Below are positions 52,486 to 60,343 of a stretch of DNA of 64,000 bases, in pieces. The notes below the pieces were generated by a model. It was given only the letters and a program-made list of their open reading frames with translations, was not told where the DNA came from and ran no database searches. Every line of letters starts with the position of its first letter. Position 1 is the first letter of the stretch. The DNA comes from Bacteriovorax sp. PP10. GTDB taxonomy: Bacteria > Bdellovibrionota > Bacteriovoracia > Bacteriovoracales > Bacteriovoracaceae. The stretch covers positions 806,001 to 870,000 of the forward strand of contig NZ_JAYGJQ010000002.1 of the NCBI RefSeq assembly GCF_035013165.1, read 5' to 3'. The translations under genes were made by a program, and so were the position numbers.

Positions 52486-53036
52486 TGAGACTATTTTTGG
52501 GAGTTGATGCTCAAAATTTAATTTTGAAAAAAGATCAACTCAACAAATTAAGAGTGGGATTAAAAAGCAAAGATATTGAGCACAGATTTGAACCTCATGA
52601 TCAGTGGCATATCACCCTAATTAGCTTAGGCGATATAAATCAAGAGGATTATGAAGATCGCGAAGGATATATCAACAATGTGATTCAAGCACATCCACGC
52701 TTTGAGTTAAAACTTCAAAGTGTTTTGGCGTTTCCTAATTTAAAAGAAGGGCGAGTATTGTGGATTGGTGTACAAAACTCCAGAGAGCTCAGATCTCTGC
52801 AAGCGGATCTATGTCAGCAAATTCCATCGTTTTGTGAGCTGGAGTTTAAACCAATTCTCCCTATCGTTCGCTTGAGAAATCATAAGAACGTCACCAATAT
52901 ACTTTCGCCTTATAGATCTACTCAATTCGGAAAACTCTCTGTTGAAACAGTTGTGCTTTATGAAATGATTAGCAGTGGTGCTTTTCCTGTTTTTAGGCCG
53001 CTGAAAACTTATTATCTTTCTCCTCTCGCCGCTTAA
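52485..53036 (+). CDS. 2'-5' RNA ligase-like (LigT/ThpR) protein with degenerate second motif
   Basis: 183 residues, the family size. The first H-x-T-x motif is intact in QWHITLISLG. The second, expected at FKPHxTL, reads FKPILPIVRLRN, so the second catalytic His and Thr are missing. The enzyme is therefore probably not an active phosphodiesterase/ligase of the usual mechanism, or has become an RNA-binding pseudo-enzyme. The rest (MRLFLGVDAQN, LAFPNLKEGRVLWIGV) agrees well with ThpR proteins. It is coupled to the upstream 39-residue basic gene by TAATG. Confidence 0.85.
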   Translation: MRLFLGVDAQNLILKKDQLNKLRVGLKSKDIEHRFEPHDQWHITLISLGDINQEDYEDREGYINNVIQAHPRFELKLQSVLAFPNLKEGRVLWIGVQNSRELRSLQADLCQQIPSFCELEFKPILPIVRLRNHKNVTNILSPYRSTQFGKLSVETVVLYEMISSGAFPVFRPLKTYYLSPLAA

Positions 53037-53135
53037 TCACTTAGTTAAAAGTTCCACAGCAACCGGCACGACAACTAATTCAAGTGAGCTACAACGACTG
53101 TGTAGAGCACATAAAAGATAATTCTTATAATTGAG

Positions 53136-53153
53136 CGAGTGTCGAAACACTCG
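53136..53153 (-). terminator. Hairpin terminator after the 58-aa protein gene
   Basis: CGAGTGT / ACACTCG with a CGAA loop. On the minus strand it lies 5 bases past the stop of the small gene at 53159-53335. Confidence 0.65.
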
Positions 53154-53158
53154 TCCAA

Positions 53159-53335
53159 TTATTTCTTATGCTCTTTGCGAACACCTTTAAATTTCCCTTC
53201 AGATTTTTGATCAATAAATCTTCCAGTCTCAGTATCCCTTTTTACATATTTATCATTTTGTGGATTGTAAACCTGACTACGATGTTTAACTTGCCCGTTT
53301 CTATGACCATCGCCTTTTGGAGGATTGGTTGCCAT
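53159..53335 (-). CDS. Small conserved-looking hydrophilic protein (58 aa)
   Basis: Read directly: the ATG at 53335 follows AGGAG with a 6-base spacer and the frame stops at 53159. The product begins MATNPPKGDGHRNGQVKHRS and continues QVYNPQNDKYVKRDTETGRF, ending in a basic FKGVRKEHKK tail. I recall similar short MATNPP-x-GDGHRNG proteins in many Proteobacteria, where they are unannotated; treat that as recollection. No signal peptide. It has its own hairpin terminator. Function unknown. Confidence 0.75.
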   Translation of the reverse strand: MATNPPKGDGHRNGQVKHRSQVYNPQNDKYVKRDTETGRFIDQKSEGKFKGVRKEHKK

Positions 53336-53405
53336 AAATATCTCCTGATTAAAATAAGTAACAGGAATAAAAGCAAATGACTTTTATTCCTGTTCTAAAA
53401 GTTTT

Positions 53406-53552
53406 TTAATGAGATCGAGATCCCGCTTTTGGTTTTTTTGCGTTCATCATCGATGAAGATGAACTAGATCTACCTGCTGCAGAGGCCTTTTTAGAAGTTG
53501 ATCTTGCTGCTGCAGATCTTGCTGATGAATTGGATGCTTTTCTTTGTACCAT
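53406..53552 (-). CDS. Very small Ser/Ala/Arg/Lys-rich basic protein (48 aa)
   Basis: Read directly: the ATG at 53552 follows AGGAGGG, a strong ribosome site; the stop is at 53406. The 48-residue product (MVQRKASNSSARSAAARSTS...) is low-complexity and strongly basic, with about a third serine. It resembles tails of histone-like nucleoid proteins such as the DUF6496 protein at 62969, and may bind nucleic acid. It is upstream of the 58-residue gene on the same strand. Confidence 0.65.
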   Translation of the reverse strand: MVQRKASNSSARSAAARSTSKKASAAGRSSSSSSMMNAKKPKAGSRSH

Positions 53553-53619
53553 ATTTCCCTCCTGTGGAATTCCATACCGTATACAAAATAAGAAGCATAA
53601 TTAATGCCAACTGGAAAAT

Positions 53620-53988
53620 TTAACAATACTTAGCGACCACTTCTAAAAGTTTTGCAACTTCCAGAGGCTTTCTAATAAATTCTTTTGCACCCGAAGTATC
53701 GATTCGATCTGCGACTGCAGAAATAATAACGACTGGCACACTCGAGCTGTCAGGCTCATTTTTAAACACATCAAGGAATTGTCTTCCCGTCATAATAGGC
53801 ATCATCATGTCTAATAAGACCATGCAAGGTTTTGGATTGTTGCGAATATACTCCAAGGCCTCTTTTCCGTTGGCCGCTTCAGCTGTCGTGTGGCCTTCCA
53901 TACGAAGAATCTGAACCAGTGCTGAACGAATATCAATATCGTCTTCAACGACGAGAATACTTGCTAAATTATTATGTGCTGCTGCCAT
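53620..53988 (-). CDS. Single-domain response regulator (CheY-like)
   Basis: 122 residues from ATG 53988 (GAGGG upstream). A complete receiver: ILVVEDDIDIR acidic pocket, MVLLDMMMPIMTG with the phosphoacceptor Asp, VVIISAVAD with the switch Ser, and FIRKPLEV with the conserved Lys. There is no output domain. It could be the phosphate acceptor for the orphan soluble kinases at 27741 or 31841, which have no adjacent receiver; that link is inference. Confidence 0.92.
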   Translation of the reverse strand: MAAAHNNLASILVVEDDIDIRSALVQILRMEGHTTAEAANGKEALEYIRNNPKPCMVLLDMMMPIMTGRQFLDVFKNEPDSSSVPVVIISAVADRIDTSGAKEFIRKPLEVAKLLEVVAKYC

Positions 53989-54187
53989 TTCATTTCCCTC
54001 AAAACTCTTATGCAACCTCTTCGGTCAAGTAACTCAATTACATTAATTTATGAGGGGAAAAGGATGTTATTTTGAGGAGATAGGATGGGGTATTTAGGCC
54101 CATACTAACCTTTTTATGGACCTCTTAAAGATTTTTTGAATATACATTCTGGTGTCGGTTGGTATTAATAGTGACTAAGAGGTGTGT

Positions 54188-55231
54188 ATGAGAAAGTTGG
54201 TTGCAATCATTCTATTGTGTTTTTTTATTCAGACAGGAGAGTCCTGCACAATCTTTTCTTTATATCCAAACGGACAACACTGGGTCGGTCGCACTTTTGA
54301 CTGGGCCTATGGCCATGGTTTGGTTTACACCAATAAAAGAAACGTTACCAAAACTAGTTTAAAACTTCTGCCTACTGATGTGACAAGCACATGGACTTCA
54401 AAATACGGAAGTGTAACATTCAACCAATTTGGTAGAGAGTTTCCAACAGGTGGAATGAATGAAGCAGGATTATTAATCGATGCTCTTGAACTTAAGTCTT
54501 CTATTTTTCCACAAGCAGATACACGACCATCGTTTAATGAACTACAGTTCATGCAATACGTATTAGATAACTATGGAAGCATTGAAGCGCTGGCAAATGA
54601 TTTAAAAAGTATTCGTCTGTCTCCCGTTGGATCAAAACTTCATTACTTCGTATGCGATGTGAATCAGTGTATGACAGTAGAGTATATTGATGGAGAGGTC
54701 GTTACTCACTCTGGAAGCACGCTTCCAATCTCAGGTATTGCTAATAATACTTATGAAGAACATGTTGATTACGCCCGCGACTTCATTACTTTTGGTGGAG
54801 ATAAATCCATCGTTCTTGATTCAAAAGATTCATTGGATAGATTTGTTCGCTCAAATTACAACGCTAAATTTATTAATCAATCAACTGATCCTGTTCAAAC
54901 TCTTTTTGGTTTCTTAGAAGATGTGGGTTCAACAAATAACCGCTGGCAGCTGATTTATAATCAGGATGAAAAGACTATTACCTTTAGAACTCAGACTCAT
55001 TTAGATAAACAAAGAAAAGTTGATCTAGTAAAAATTGATTTTTCTTGTATTACTTCTACGCAGTATTTTGACCTGGATAGTGACACTGCTGGGGACGTCA
55101 ATGTGGCCTTCAGAGACTTCGATTCTGAGGTGAATCTTCAAGTTATTAAAAAGTCAGTCAAAATGCAGGGGCTTCCGGCCGCTTTAAGCGGAAGACTGGC
55201 AATATATCCTTCTGAAACTCAATGTAATTAA
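54188..55231 (+). CDS. Exported choloylglycine hydrolase / penicillin V acylase-family amidase
   Basis: Start at ATG 54188 with GAGG 5 bases upstream; a GTG 6 bases before is less likely. 347 residues. The signal peptide ends at Ser-Cys, exposing Cys20 as the N-terminal nucleophile (ESC-TIFSL). Ntn-hydrolase motifs follow: GRTFDWAYGHG, FPTGGMNEAGLLIDAL, and later SNYNAKF and NNRWQLIYNQ. These enzymes hydrolyse amide bonds in bile salts, penicillin V or acyl-homoserine lactones. The last is an attractive substrate for a Gram-negative, but not shown here. Confidence 0.9.
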   Translation: MRKLVAIILLCFFIQTGESCTIFSLYPNGQHWVGRTFDWAYGHGLVYTNKRNVTKTSLKLLPTDVTSTWTSKYGSVTFNQFGREFPTGGMNEAGLLIDALELKSSIFPQADTRPSFNELQFMQYVLDNYGSIEALANDLKSIRLSPVGSKLHYFVCDVNQCMTVEYIDGEVVTHSGSTLPISGIANNTYEEHVDYARDFITFGGDKSIVLDSKDSLDRFVRSNYNAKFINQSTDPVQTLFGFLEDVGSTNNRWQLIYNQDEKTITFRTQTHLDKQRKVDLVKIDFSCITSTQYFDLDSDTAGDVNVAFRDFDSEVNLQVIKKSVKMQGLPAALSGRLAIYPSETQCN

Positions 55232-55235
55232 GCCT

Positions 55236-55274
55236 CCGCACTACCCAAATTCGAATGATTTGGGTATAGTGCGG
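55236..55274 (+). promoter_or_regulatory. Hairpin abutting the trmA start codon
   Basis: CCGCACTA and CCCAAAT pair with ATTTGGG and TAGTGCGG around a 7-base loop with a 2-base bulge: a 15-bp stem that ends 2 bases before the trmA ATG. It can end the upstream transcript, or fold in the trmA leader and control initiation, since no separate Shine-Dalgarno site is visible. Confidence 0.65.
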
Positions 55275-55276
55275 CC

Positions 55277-56374
55277 ATGAATCCAAATCAACTTAACACT
55301 GAAAACTACGACTCTCAGCTTGAGATCAAACGCTTAAAACTCAAAGAACTTTTTTCAGATTACACCAATCTTGAAATTGAAGTTTTTGCTTCAGCACCTT
55401 CTCATTACAGAATGCGCACAGAGTTTCGCGTGTGGCATGAAGGTGAGGATTTGTTTTATTACATGTTCGATAAAGGTGCAGACGAAAAAATCCGCACAGA
55501 GCAATTTCTACCGGCAAGTCTTTTGATCAATCAAATGATGACGGCCTTAATGGATGAGCTAAGACCTAATCACACTTTAAGACATAAACTTTTTCAAGTG
55601 GATTTTCTTTCAACTATGAGTGGAGAGATTTTAGTATCTCTGCTTTATCACAGACAATTAGATAACAACTGGATCACTGAAGCTAAACTTTTAAAAGAAA
55701 GGTTATCTGCAAAATTCAAAATGAATCTGGTGGGACGTGCCCGCAAACAGAAGTTCGATCTTGACCACGATTTTGTTATTGAAGAGTTGTTGGTGGCCGG
55801 AAAAAAACTCATCTACAAACAAGTTGAAAACAGTTTTACTCAACCCAATGCTGGTGTGGCCACGAAGATGCTCGAGTGGGCCATTGATGTAACAAAAAAG
55901 AGTGAAGGGGATTTGTTAGAGCTTTATTGTGGGAATGGAAATTTCTCAATTGCTCTTGCTCCTAATTTTAGAAAAGTTTTGGCAACGGAGCTTGCTGGCC
56001 CTTCGGTCGATGCAGCTCAATACAATATTGAAGTGAATGGAATTGATAATCTTCAAATCATTCGTATGTCTGCTGAAGATTTTACTGATGCTATGGCCGG
56101 GAAAAGAGAGTACTACCGTCTGAAAGGGATCGATCTAAAAAGTTACGACTGCAATACGATCTTTGTCGACCCACCTAGAGCAGGACTGGATGACAATACA
56201 GTTAAGTTAGTACAAAACTATAATCATATCCTTTATATTTCTTGTAACCCAAATACACTGATAGAAAATCTGGCAACGATTTCTACTACTCATAAGATCA
56301 AGCGCATCGCTTTGTTTGATCAATTTCCTTATACAGATCATATGGAGTGTGGAGTTTTATTGGAGAGATTCTAG
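55277..56374 (+). CDS. trmA: tRNA (uracil-54 C5)-methyltransferase TrmA
   Basis: 365 residues, matching E. coli TrmA length. The family N-terminus ([13 protein letters not shown]) and middle FTQPNAG are present. The SAM-binding motif is [16 protein letters not shown], followed by [17 protein letters not shown] with the catalytic Cys, and [11 protein letters not shown] with the base Glu. It methylates U54 to m5U in the T-loop of tRNAs. A strong hairpin sits directly against the ATG. Its 3' end overlaps the convergent AHSA1-like gene by 18 bases. Confidence 0.95.
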   Translation: MNPNQLNTENYDSQLEIKRLKLKELFSDYTNLEIEVFASAPSHYRMRTEFRVWHEGEDLFYYMFDKGADEKIRTEQFLPASLLINQMMTALMDELRPNHTLRHKLFQVDFLSTMSGEILVSLLYHRQLDNNWITEAKLLKERLSAKFKMNLVGRARKQKFDLDHDFVIEELLVAGKKLIYKQVENSFTQPNAGVATKMLEWAIDVTKKSEGDLLELYCGNGNFSIALAPNFRKVLATELAGPSVDAAQYNIEVNGIDNLQIIRMSAEDFTDAMAGKREYYRLKGIDLKSYDCNTIFVDPPRAGLDDNTVKLVQNYNHILYISCNPNTLIENLATISTTHKIKRIALFDQFPYTDHMECGVLLERF

Positions 56375-56791
56375 GATCGCCTCAAGTCGGTCGATGTTTT
56401 GTTCGTTGGGTTCACTGACAAAAATTCTCATGTCATCACATTCTTCTTTAGAACCAAAAATCATTTTAAATGAATATTTTGTTTTTTCTTTCGATACTTC
56501 CTCGAAAGTGACGACCGCTGTAAACATCGGGCCGGAAACATGATCGACGACAATCTTTTCGGGTTTTATGATTTCAATAAAGACCATTTTATTTCTATAA
56601 TCTATGCCGTCCGGGCCGTGCATGATGAAATCCCATTCACCACCAGGCCATAATTCAAAAACATTAAAAGTATTTTTAAAGCCATGAGGGCCCCACCATT
56701 CTTGCAAGTATGTTGGATTTGTCCAAGCTTCAAAAACTTGTTCTCTTGGGGCATTTAAGATTCGTGATGTGCCAAGTTCATTGTCATTCAT
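56357..56791 (-). CDS. Cytosolic SRPBCC/AHSA1-like protein
   Basis: 144 residues with no signal or membrane helix. The AHSA1 opening [27 protein letters not shown] and closing [20 protein letters not shown] are typical of the stand-alone AHSA1-type SRPBCC proteins common near DoxX, VOC and DUF1428 genes in bacterial genomes. A ligand-binding or regulatory role is likely; the substrate is unknown. AAGGAG lies before the ATG. Confidence 0.88.
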   Translation of the reverse strand: MNDNELGTSRILNAPREQVFEAWTNPTYLQEWWGPHGFKNTFNVFELWPGGEWDFIMHGPDGIDYRNKMVFIEIIKPEKIVVDHVSGPMFTAVVTFEEVSKEKTKYSFKMIFGSKEECDDMRIFVSEPNEQNIDRLEAILESLQ

Positions 56792-56931
56792 AACGACTCC
56801 TTCTTACATCTCTATTTTATTTCAGAAGTGGTTAAAAGCAAAATACGCAACTGTAAAGGTTGGTTAAAACCATGGCCTCATATTTGCTTTTAAATTAATC
56901 AACAATAGACCTAAGGGAGGGAGTCTTAATT

Positions 56932-57183
56932 ATGACAATAGAAAAAGGGCAAATGATTAGTATTAGGAATAATTTAAGTAGGTCAAATGAGGAAGTCAGA
57001 AAAGAAATTTACCGGGCATTAGGAGAAGAAAGTGGCATAGATGTACATGTGCATGAAGGGATCGTGCGTCTTACTGGTGTAGTAGATACAGAAGAATCTT
57101 TGGATTTCATTGAATCGACCGTACGCGAGCTTCCGGGAGTAGATGACGTAGAAAATGAGTTAACTGTAAAAATCGTACAATAA
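56932..57183 (+). CDS. BON-domain protein
   Basis: 83 residues, essentially one BON domain: VRKEIYRALGEESGIDVHVHEGIVRLTGVVDTEE then VRELPGVDDVENELTVKI. BON domains bind phospholipid membranes or other envelope surfaces and are common in osmotic-shock proteins such as OsmY. No signal peptide is visible, so it could be cytosolic. GGGAGGGAG lies 10 bases upstream of the ATG. It heads a three-gene plus-strand run with the 59-residue basic protein and the OmpA-like lipoprotein. Confidence 0.85.
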   Translation: MTIEKGQMISIRNNLSRSNEEVRKEIYRALGEESGIDVHVHEGIVRLTGVVDTEESLDFIESTVRELPGVDDVENELTVKIVQ

Positions 57184-57203
57184 CATTTTGTAAGGAGTTA
57201 ATA

Positions 57204-57383
57204 ATGAAATCTAAAAAACATCTTGAAGTCGTCCAGAAAAAAGAAGAAAAAAGAATTTTAGAACATGTTCCAAATCAAAGTAGAGCACCAGGACAAATTC
57301 AAGGATTCAGTAAACAATTAAAAAAAAATGTAGGTCAAGGTCGCGGTCAGCGAGTGAAGGCCGGATCTAATAAAGGATTTTAA
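57204..57383 (+). CDS. Small basic protein (59 aa)
   Basis: Read directly: the ATG at 57204 is preceded by AAGGAG and TTAATA, with the stop at 57381. The product (MKSKKHLEVVQKKEEKRILE..., then GQIQGFSKQLKKNVGQGRGQ) is strongly basic with a charged N-terminal helix and a Gly/Arg-rich tail, compatible with nucleic-acid binding. It lies between the BON-domain gene (20-base gap) and the OmpA-like lipoprotein gene (1-base gap), so it is surely in their operon. Function unknown. Confidence 0.72.
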   Translation: MKSKKHLEVVQKKEEKRILEHVPNQSRAPGQIQGFSKQLKKNVGQGRGQRVKAGSNKGF

Positions 57384-57384
57384 A

Positions 57385-58014
57385 ATGAAAAAAATGTTAA
57401 TTATGTCAATTTCAGCAATCTTATTTCTATCGGGATGTGCGAGCAGTGAGCATAAAAATGCTTACCGTGGAACAGCTATAGGTGCTGTTGCTGGAGGAGC
57501 TGTCGGTGCTCTTATTGGTAAAGAAAAAGGCGCCATCATTGGTGCAGGTGTCGGTGGTATCGCCGGAGCTTATGCTGGTGGTCGCATGGATAAACAAGCA
57601 AAAGAGCTCAAGGCCATTGCAGAAACAAAAAGGACTGAACAAGGTCTGGTGACAAAATTAAAAAGCGATATTCTATTTGATACGGGGAAAGCGAATTTAA
57701 AACCGCAGGCGAAAACCAATCTGAATCAAATGGCCGAGATTATGAAAAAATATCCAGAGAACGTTCTGGCCATCAATGGATACACTGACAATACTGGTAG
57801 CAATAGTGTGAATGAAGCACTTTCACAAAGACGTGCTCAAGCTGTCAAGGATCAATTGGTAGCTGCTGGAATGCCAAGCTCTGTTATCAGTACTTATGGT
57901 AAAGGGCCTAACAATCCTATTGCTGATAATTCTTCTGTCGAGGGAAGAAAACAAAACCGTCGTGTTGAAATCGAAGTGACTATTGATGAATCAAAGCTTC
58001 CTAAAGAAAAATAA
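57385..58014 (+). CDS. OmpA/Pal-like lipoprotein with glycine zipper
   Basis: 209 residues. A lipoprotein signal ends in FLSGC (Cys18). Next comes a glycine-zipper segment (GTAIGAVAGGAVGALIGKEK and repeats) that can insert in a membrane, then a C-terminal OmpA domain (ILFDTGKANLKPQAKTNL, NGYTDNTGSNSVNEALSQRR, RKQNRRVEIEV) that binds peptidoglycan. It tethers the outer membrane to the cell wall and resembles stress-inducible YiaD-type proteins. It is operonic with the BON and basic-protein genes. Confidence 0.92.
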   Translation: MKKMLIMSISAILFLSGCASSEHKNAYRGTAIGAVAGGAVGALIGKEKGAIIGAGVGGIAGAYAGGRMDKQAKELKAIAETKRTEQGLVTKLKSDILFDTGKANLKPQAKTNLNQMAEIMKKYPENVLAINGYTDNTGSNSVNEALSQRRAQAVKDQLVAAGMPSSVISTYGKGPNNPIADNSSVEGRKQNRRVEIEVTIDESKLPKEK

Positions 58015-58022
58015 AACAAATA

Positions 58023-58049
58023 CTCCACCAGATTAAAAGTCTGGTGGAG
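58023..58049. terminator. Bidirectional terminator with CTCCACCAGA stem
   Basis: A perfect 10-bp stem CTCCACCAGA / TCTGGTGGAG with a 7-base loop between the convergent OmpA-like and DUF1428 genes. Its core resembles the stem at 15437-15465. Confidence 0.75.
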
Positions 58050-58057
58050 ATTAAAAT

Positions 58058-58423
58058 CTACTTTACAGCTGCAACGACAGAAAACCCGCCGATCACTGCG
58101 CGTTTGGGATCAATAAATTTCGGTGTCATATCAATCTTATCCATAGCGGGATCTTTTTCCATCAGTTTAAAAACTTTATCTCTATGAGACTTAGATTTAA
58201 ATTCAGCAAATGCCATAATAATCACTTCGCCTTTACCGATCTTTACAGCTTTTGGAAAAGAATACTTCTGTGCATTCTCATCATCGCTTACATAATCAGA
58301 GCTTGATAAAGCACCATGTTTAATTAAGAGTTTTCCAATATACTTTGTGAGCTTTTTATACTCTGCCAGATTTTTTTTAGGAATTGGTTGCATACAGATG
58401 TCGATATACTTACTTGTTGCCAT
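58058..58423 (-). CDS. DUF1428 (YbaA-like) protein
   Basis: 121 residues of the DUF1428 family, with the start YIDICMQPIPKKNLAEYKKL and the block EVIIMAFAEFKSKSHRDKVFKLMEKDP followed by RAVIGGF. The fold is a ferredoxin-like alpha/beta dimer. No enzymatic role is established for the family; it is commonly encoded near DoxX and SRPBCC proteins, as here. AAGGAG lies before the ATG. It follows the DoxX gene by 16 bases on the same strand. Confidence 0.88.
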   Translation of the reverse strand: MATSKYIDICMQPIPKKNLAEYKKLTKYIGKLLIKHGALSSSDYVSDDENAQKYSFPKAVKIGKGEVIIMAFAEFKSKSHRDKVFKLMEKDPAMDKIDMTPKFIDPKRAVIGGFSVVAAVK

Positions 58424-58439
58424 GGGAACTCCTTGTTAA

Positions 58440-58883
58440 TTATTTGTTATTCTTTTCACCGAAAATAAATTTATCTAAAGAAAATTTTCCAGGACCCACT
58501 GCCATTAAAACCAAAGCGATTGCAAAATATCCCAGAGCGGGCTCGTATGATGTTCCACCAGATGTTGTTACAAATGGATCATTGAAAACGAATAGATGCA
58601 CAGACGTTGCCACAAGCATATTAATACTTATACCAAATGAGGCCAGTGGAGTAAGAAGCCCTAGTATCCATGCAATCCCTCCTGCAAATTCGGCCACAGC
58701 TGCAAGAAACTGGAAAAGAGCGGGAATGTGAATAGGAGCATTGGCTGGTAACCATCCTAACGGTGATTGGATTTTTCCCATGCCATGAATGATAAACGCA
58801 ATTCCGGCAATGAGGCGTAAAACAAAAAGTGCAGTAGAAGCAAAATTTGTTTGCACCGATGGTTGAAAGTATTTCTTAATCAT
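58440..58883 (-). CDS. DoxX-family membrane protein
   Basis: 147 residues with four membrane helices. Family motifs are present: LFVLRLIAGIAFIIHGMGKI near the N-terminus, LFQFLAAVAEFAGGIAWILGLLTPLAS in the middle, and YEPALGYFAIALVLMAVGPGKFSLD at the end. DoxX-type proteins are linked to thiosulfate oxidation or to oxidative-stress complexes with SodA and SseA in other bacteria; neither partner is here. AAGGAG precedes the ATG. It is the first gene of a DoxX-DUF1428 operon. Confidence 0.9.
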   Translation of the reverse strand: MIKKYFQPSVQTNFASTALFVLRLIAGIAFIIHGMGKIQSPLGWLPANAPIHIPALFQFLAAVAEFAGGIAWILGLLTPLASFGISINMLVATSVHLFVFNDPFVTTSGGTSYEPALGYFAIALVLMAVGPGKFSLDKFIFGEKNNK

Positions 58884-58943
58884 TTCTAAACTCCTTTTTA
58901 TGTTATTCTATTCTCGTTTAATAGTGAAAATAAGGAAAGTGCT

Positions 58944-60110
58944 ATGAAGAAGGTTTTTCTAGTTATTTTATTTGTTATGTTAAGTGCCTGCTCAAGAGCG
59001 CCTCTCAAAAATCGTGAAGACTTAATGAGACCAGCATCAGATGCTCCGGCCTTAATTGATAACCTTTCAAAAGAAAGTTTTTTTATCGCACTAAGAAATC
59101 ATATTGATGTCATGAAAAAATCCAATCAGGTGAAAGACCCGATGGTTTTTGGTAAAAAACAAATCCCAAAAGCAGACTATATTGTCTCGTTAGAAAAAAT
59201 CTTTGAACATGAATCAGACTGGCTGGATTATATTACTTTAAATTTTGAGGCCTACGAAGTTTATGGCCGCGATGACTGGGCCGATGTCATGGTCACTGGC
59301 TATTATGAACCGAAGGTACCGGGTTCAAAAACTAAAACTAAAGATTTTTTTCAACCTGCTTATGCAACACCTTCTGATATGTTGGTTGTCGATTTAAAAA
59401 AGTTTGCCAGCAAGTTTCCTAAAGGAGAAAAGCTGGGGACACTCACTGCAAGACTGGAGAATAAAAGAGTCGTGCCTTACTACGATCGCAAAGATATTGA
59501 TGAAAACAATAAACTTGCCAACCAAAATCTAGAGCTGGCATGGCTGGATCCCATAGATGCTTTTTTTATTCAAATCCAGGGAACTGGTGTCGTTGAATTT
59601 GAAGATGGTGAAAAACTTCGCATTGGTTATGATGGACAGAATGGGCATGCTTATTTTCCGATTGGAAAATTTCTTACAGATCATATTCCTATGGAAGAGA
59701 TGAGTATGCAGAGAATCAGATCGCATTTAAAAACTCTGCCATTTAAAGAACAACAAACTATTTTAAATAAAAATCCCAGCTATGTTTTTTTTAAGAAGTT
59801 AGATGGCAAAGCTCTCACTTATGCAGGAATGGAAGTAGAGGATGGAAGAACTATTGCGACTGACCTGCAGTTGTTTCCAAAAGGTGCTTTGGCATTTTTA
59901 GATATAGAAGAACCAGTATTTGATTCTGAGGCTGCGATAGTGGCCACAACGTGGGAGAGAAAACCAAGACTAGTTTTTGATCAGGACACAGGTGGAGCGA
60001 TTAAAGGAAGTGGGAGAGTGGATTTATTTTACGGTGAAGGAGATCCTGCTGCACAAAAAGCGGGCGTGATGAAGCAGAAAGGAAAACTATTTTATTTGGT
60101 TCCACGCTAG
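58944..60110 (+). CDS. mltA: Membrane-bound lytic murein transglycosylase A (MltA)
   Basis: 388 residues. A lipoprotein signal (VFLVILFVMLSAC, Cys16) places it in the outer membrane. The MltA domain shows VTGYYEPKVPGS, LAWLDPIDAFFIQIQGTGVVEF and RIGYDGQNGHAY. The C-terminal 3D domain has QDTGGAIKGSGRVDLFYGEG with the catalytic and conserved Asp residues. It cleaves the MurNAc-GlcNAc bond to give 1,6-anhydro-muropeptides during wall growth or prey-wall attack if the host is a predator. The final base pairs overlap a tiny possible minus-strand frame. Confidence 0.94.
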   Translation: MKKVFLVILFVMLSACSRAPLKNREDLMRPASDAPALIDNLSKESFFIALRNHIDVMKKSNQVKDPMVFGKKQIPKADYIVSLEKIFEHESDWLDYITLNFEAYEVYGRDDWADVMVTGYYEPKVPGSKTKTKDFFQPAYATPSDMLVVDLKKFASKFPKGEKLGTLTARLENKRVVPYYDRKDIDENNKLANQNLELAWLDPIDAFFIQIQGTGVVEFEDGEKLRIGYDGQNGHAYFPIGKFLTDHIPMEEMSMQRIRSHLKTLPFKEQQTILNKNPSYVFFKKLDGKALTYAGMEVEDGRTIATDLQLFPKGALAFLDIEEPVFDSEAAIVATTWERKPRLVFDQDTGGAIKGSGRVDLFYGEGDPAAQKAGVMKQKGKLFYLVPR

Positions 60111-60196
60111 CTAAACATTAAAATTTTTATGCAAAAACAGGCGACGGCCGTAAGAGAAATTTTAAAAATAAAAACAAATAGATCTTCCATACCCAT
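60107..60196 (-). CDS. Possible 29-residue single-helix membrane peptide
   Basis: The ATG at 60196 has AGAGGA 7 bases upstream and reads MGMEDLFVFIFKISLTAVAC before FCIKILMFS and a TAG. It is almost entirely one hydrophobic helix with two cysteines. The only support is the ribosome site, composition and its place in a 233-base gap; it may be chance. Confidence 0.3.
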   Translation of the reverse strand: MGMEDLFVFIFKISLTAVACFCIKILMFS

Positions 60197-60343
60197 TAAG
60201 TCATCCTCTCTGAAGGCCTATGTATCGTACAGAGTGGAAAAATAGTTGAGAGAATAATAAAAAAACTGAATGAATTGAGATTGGCGGTCTAAGTTAGACC
60301 GCTTTAATCGTTTTTTAAGCTGAAAAGATTGAAAGGGAGTTGC

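Noticed and set aside
53168-53380. Plus-strand 70-codon hydrophobic frame
   Set aside because: It is the complement of the small minus-strand gene 53159-53335, which has AGGAG and a hydrophilic conserved-looking product.
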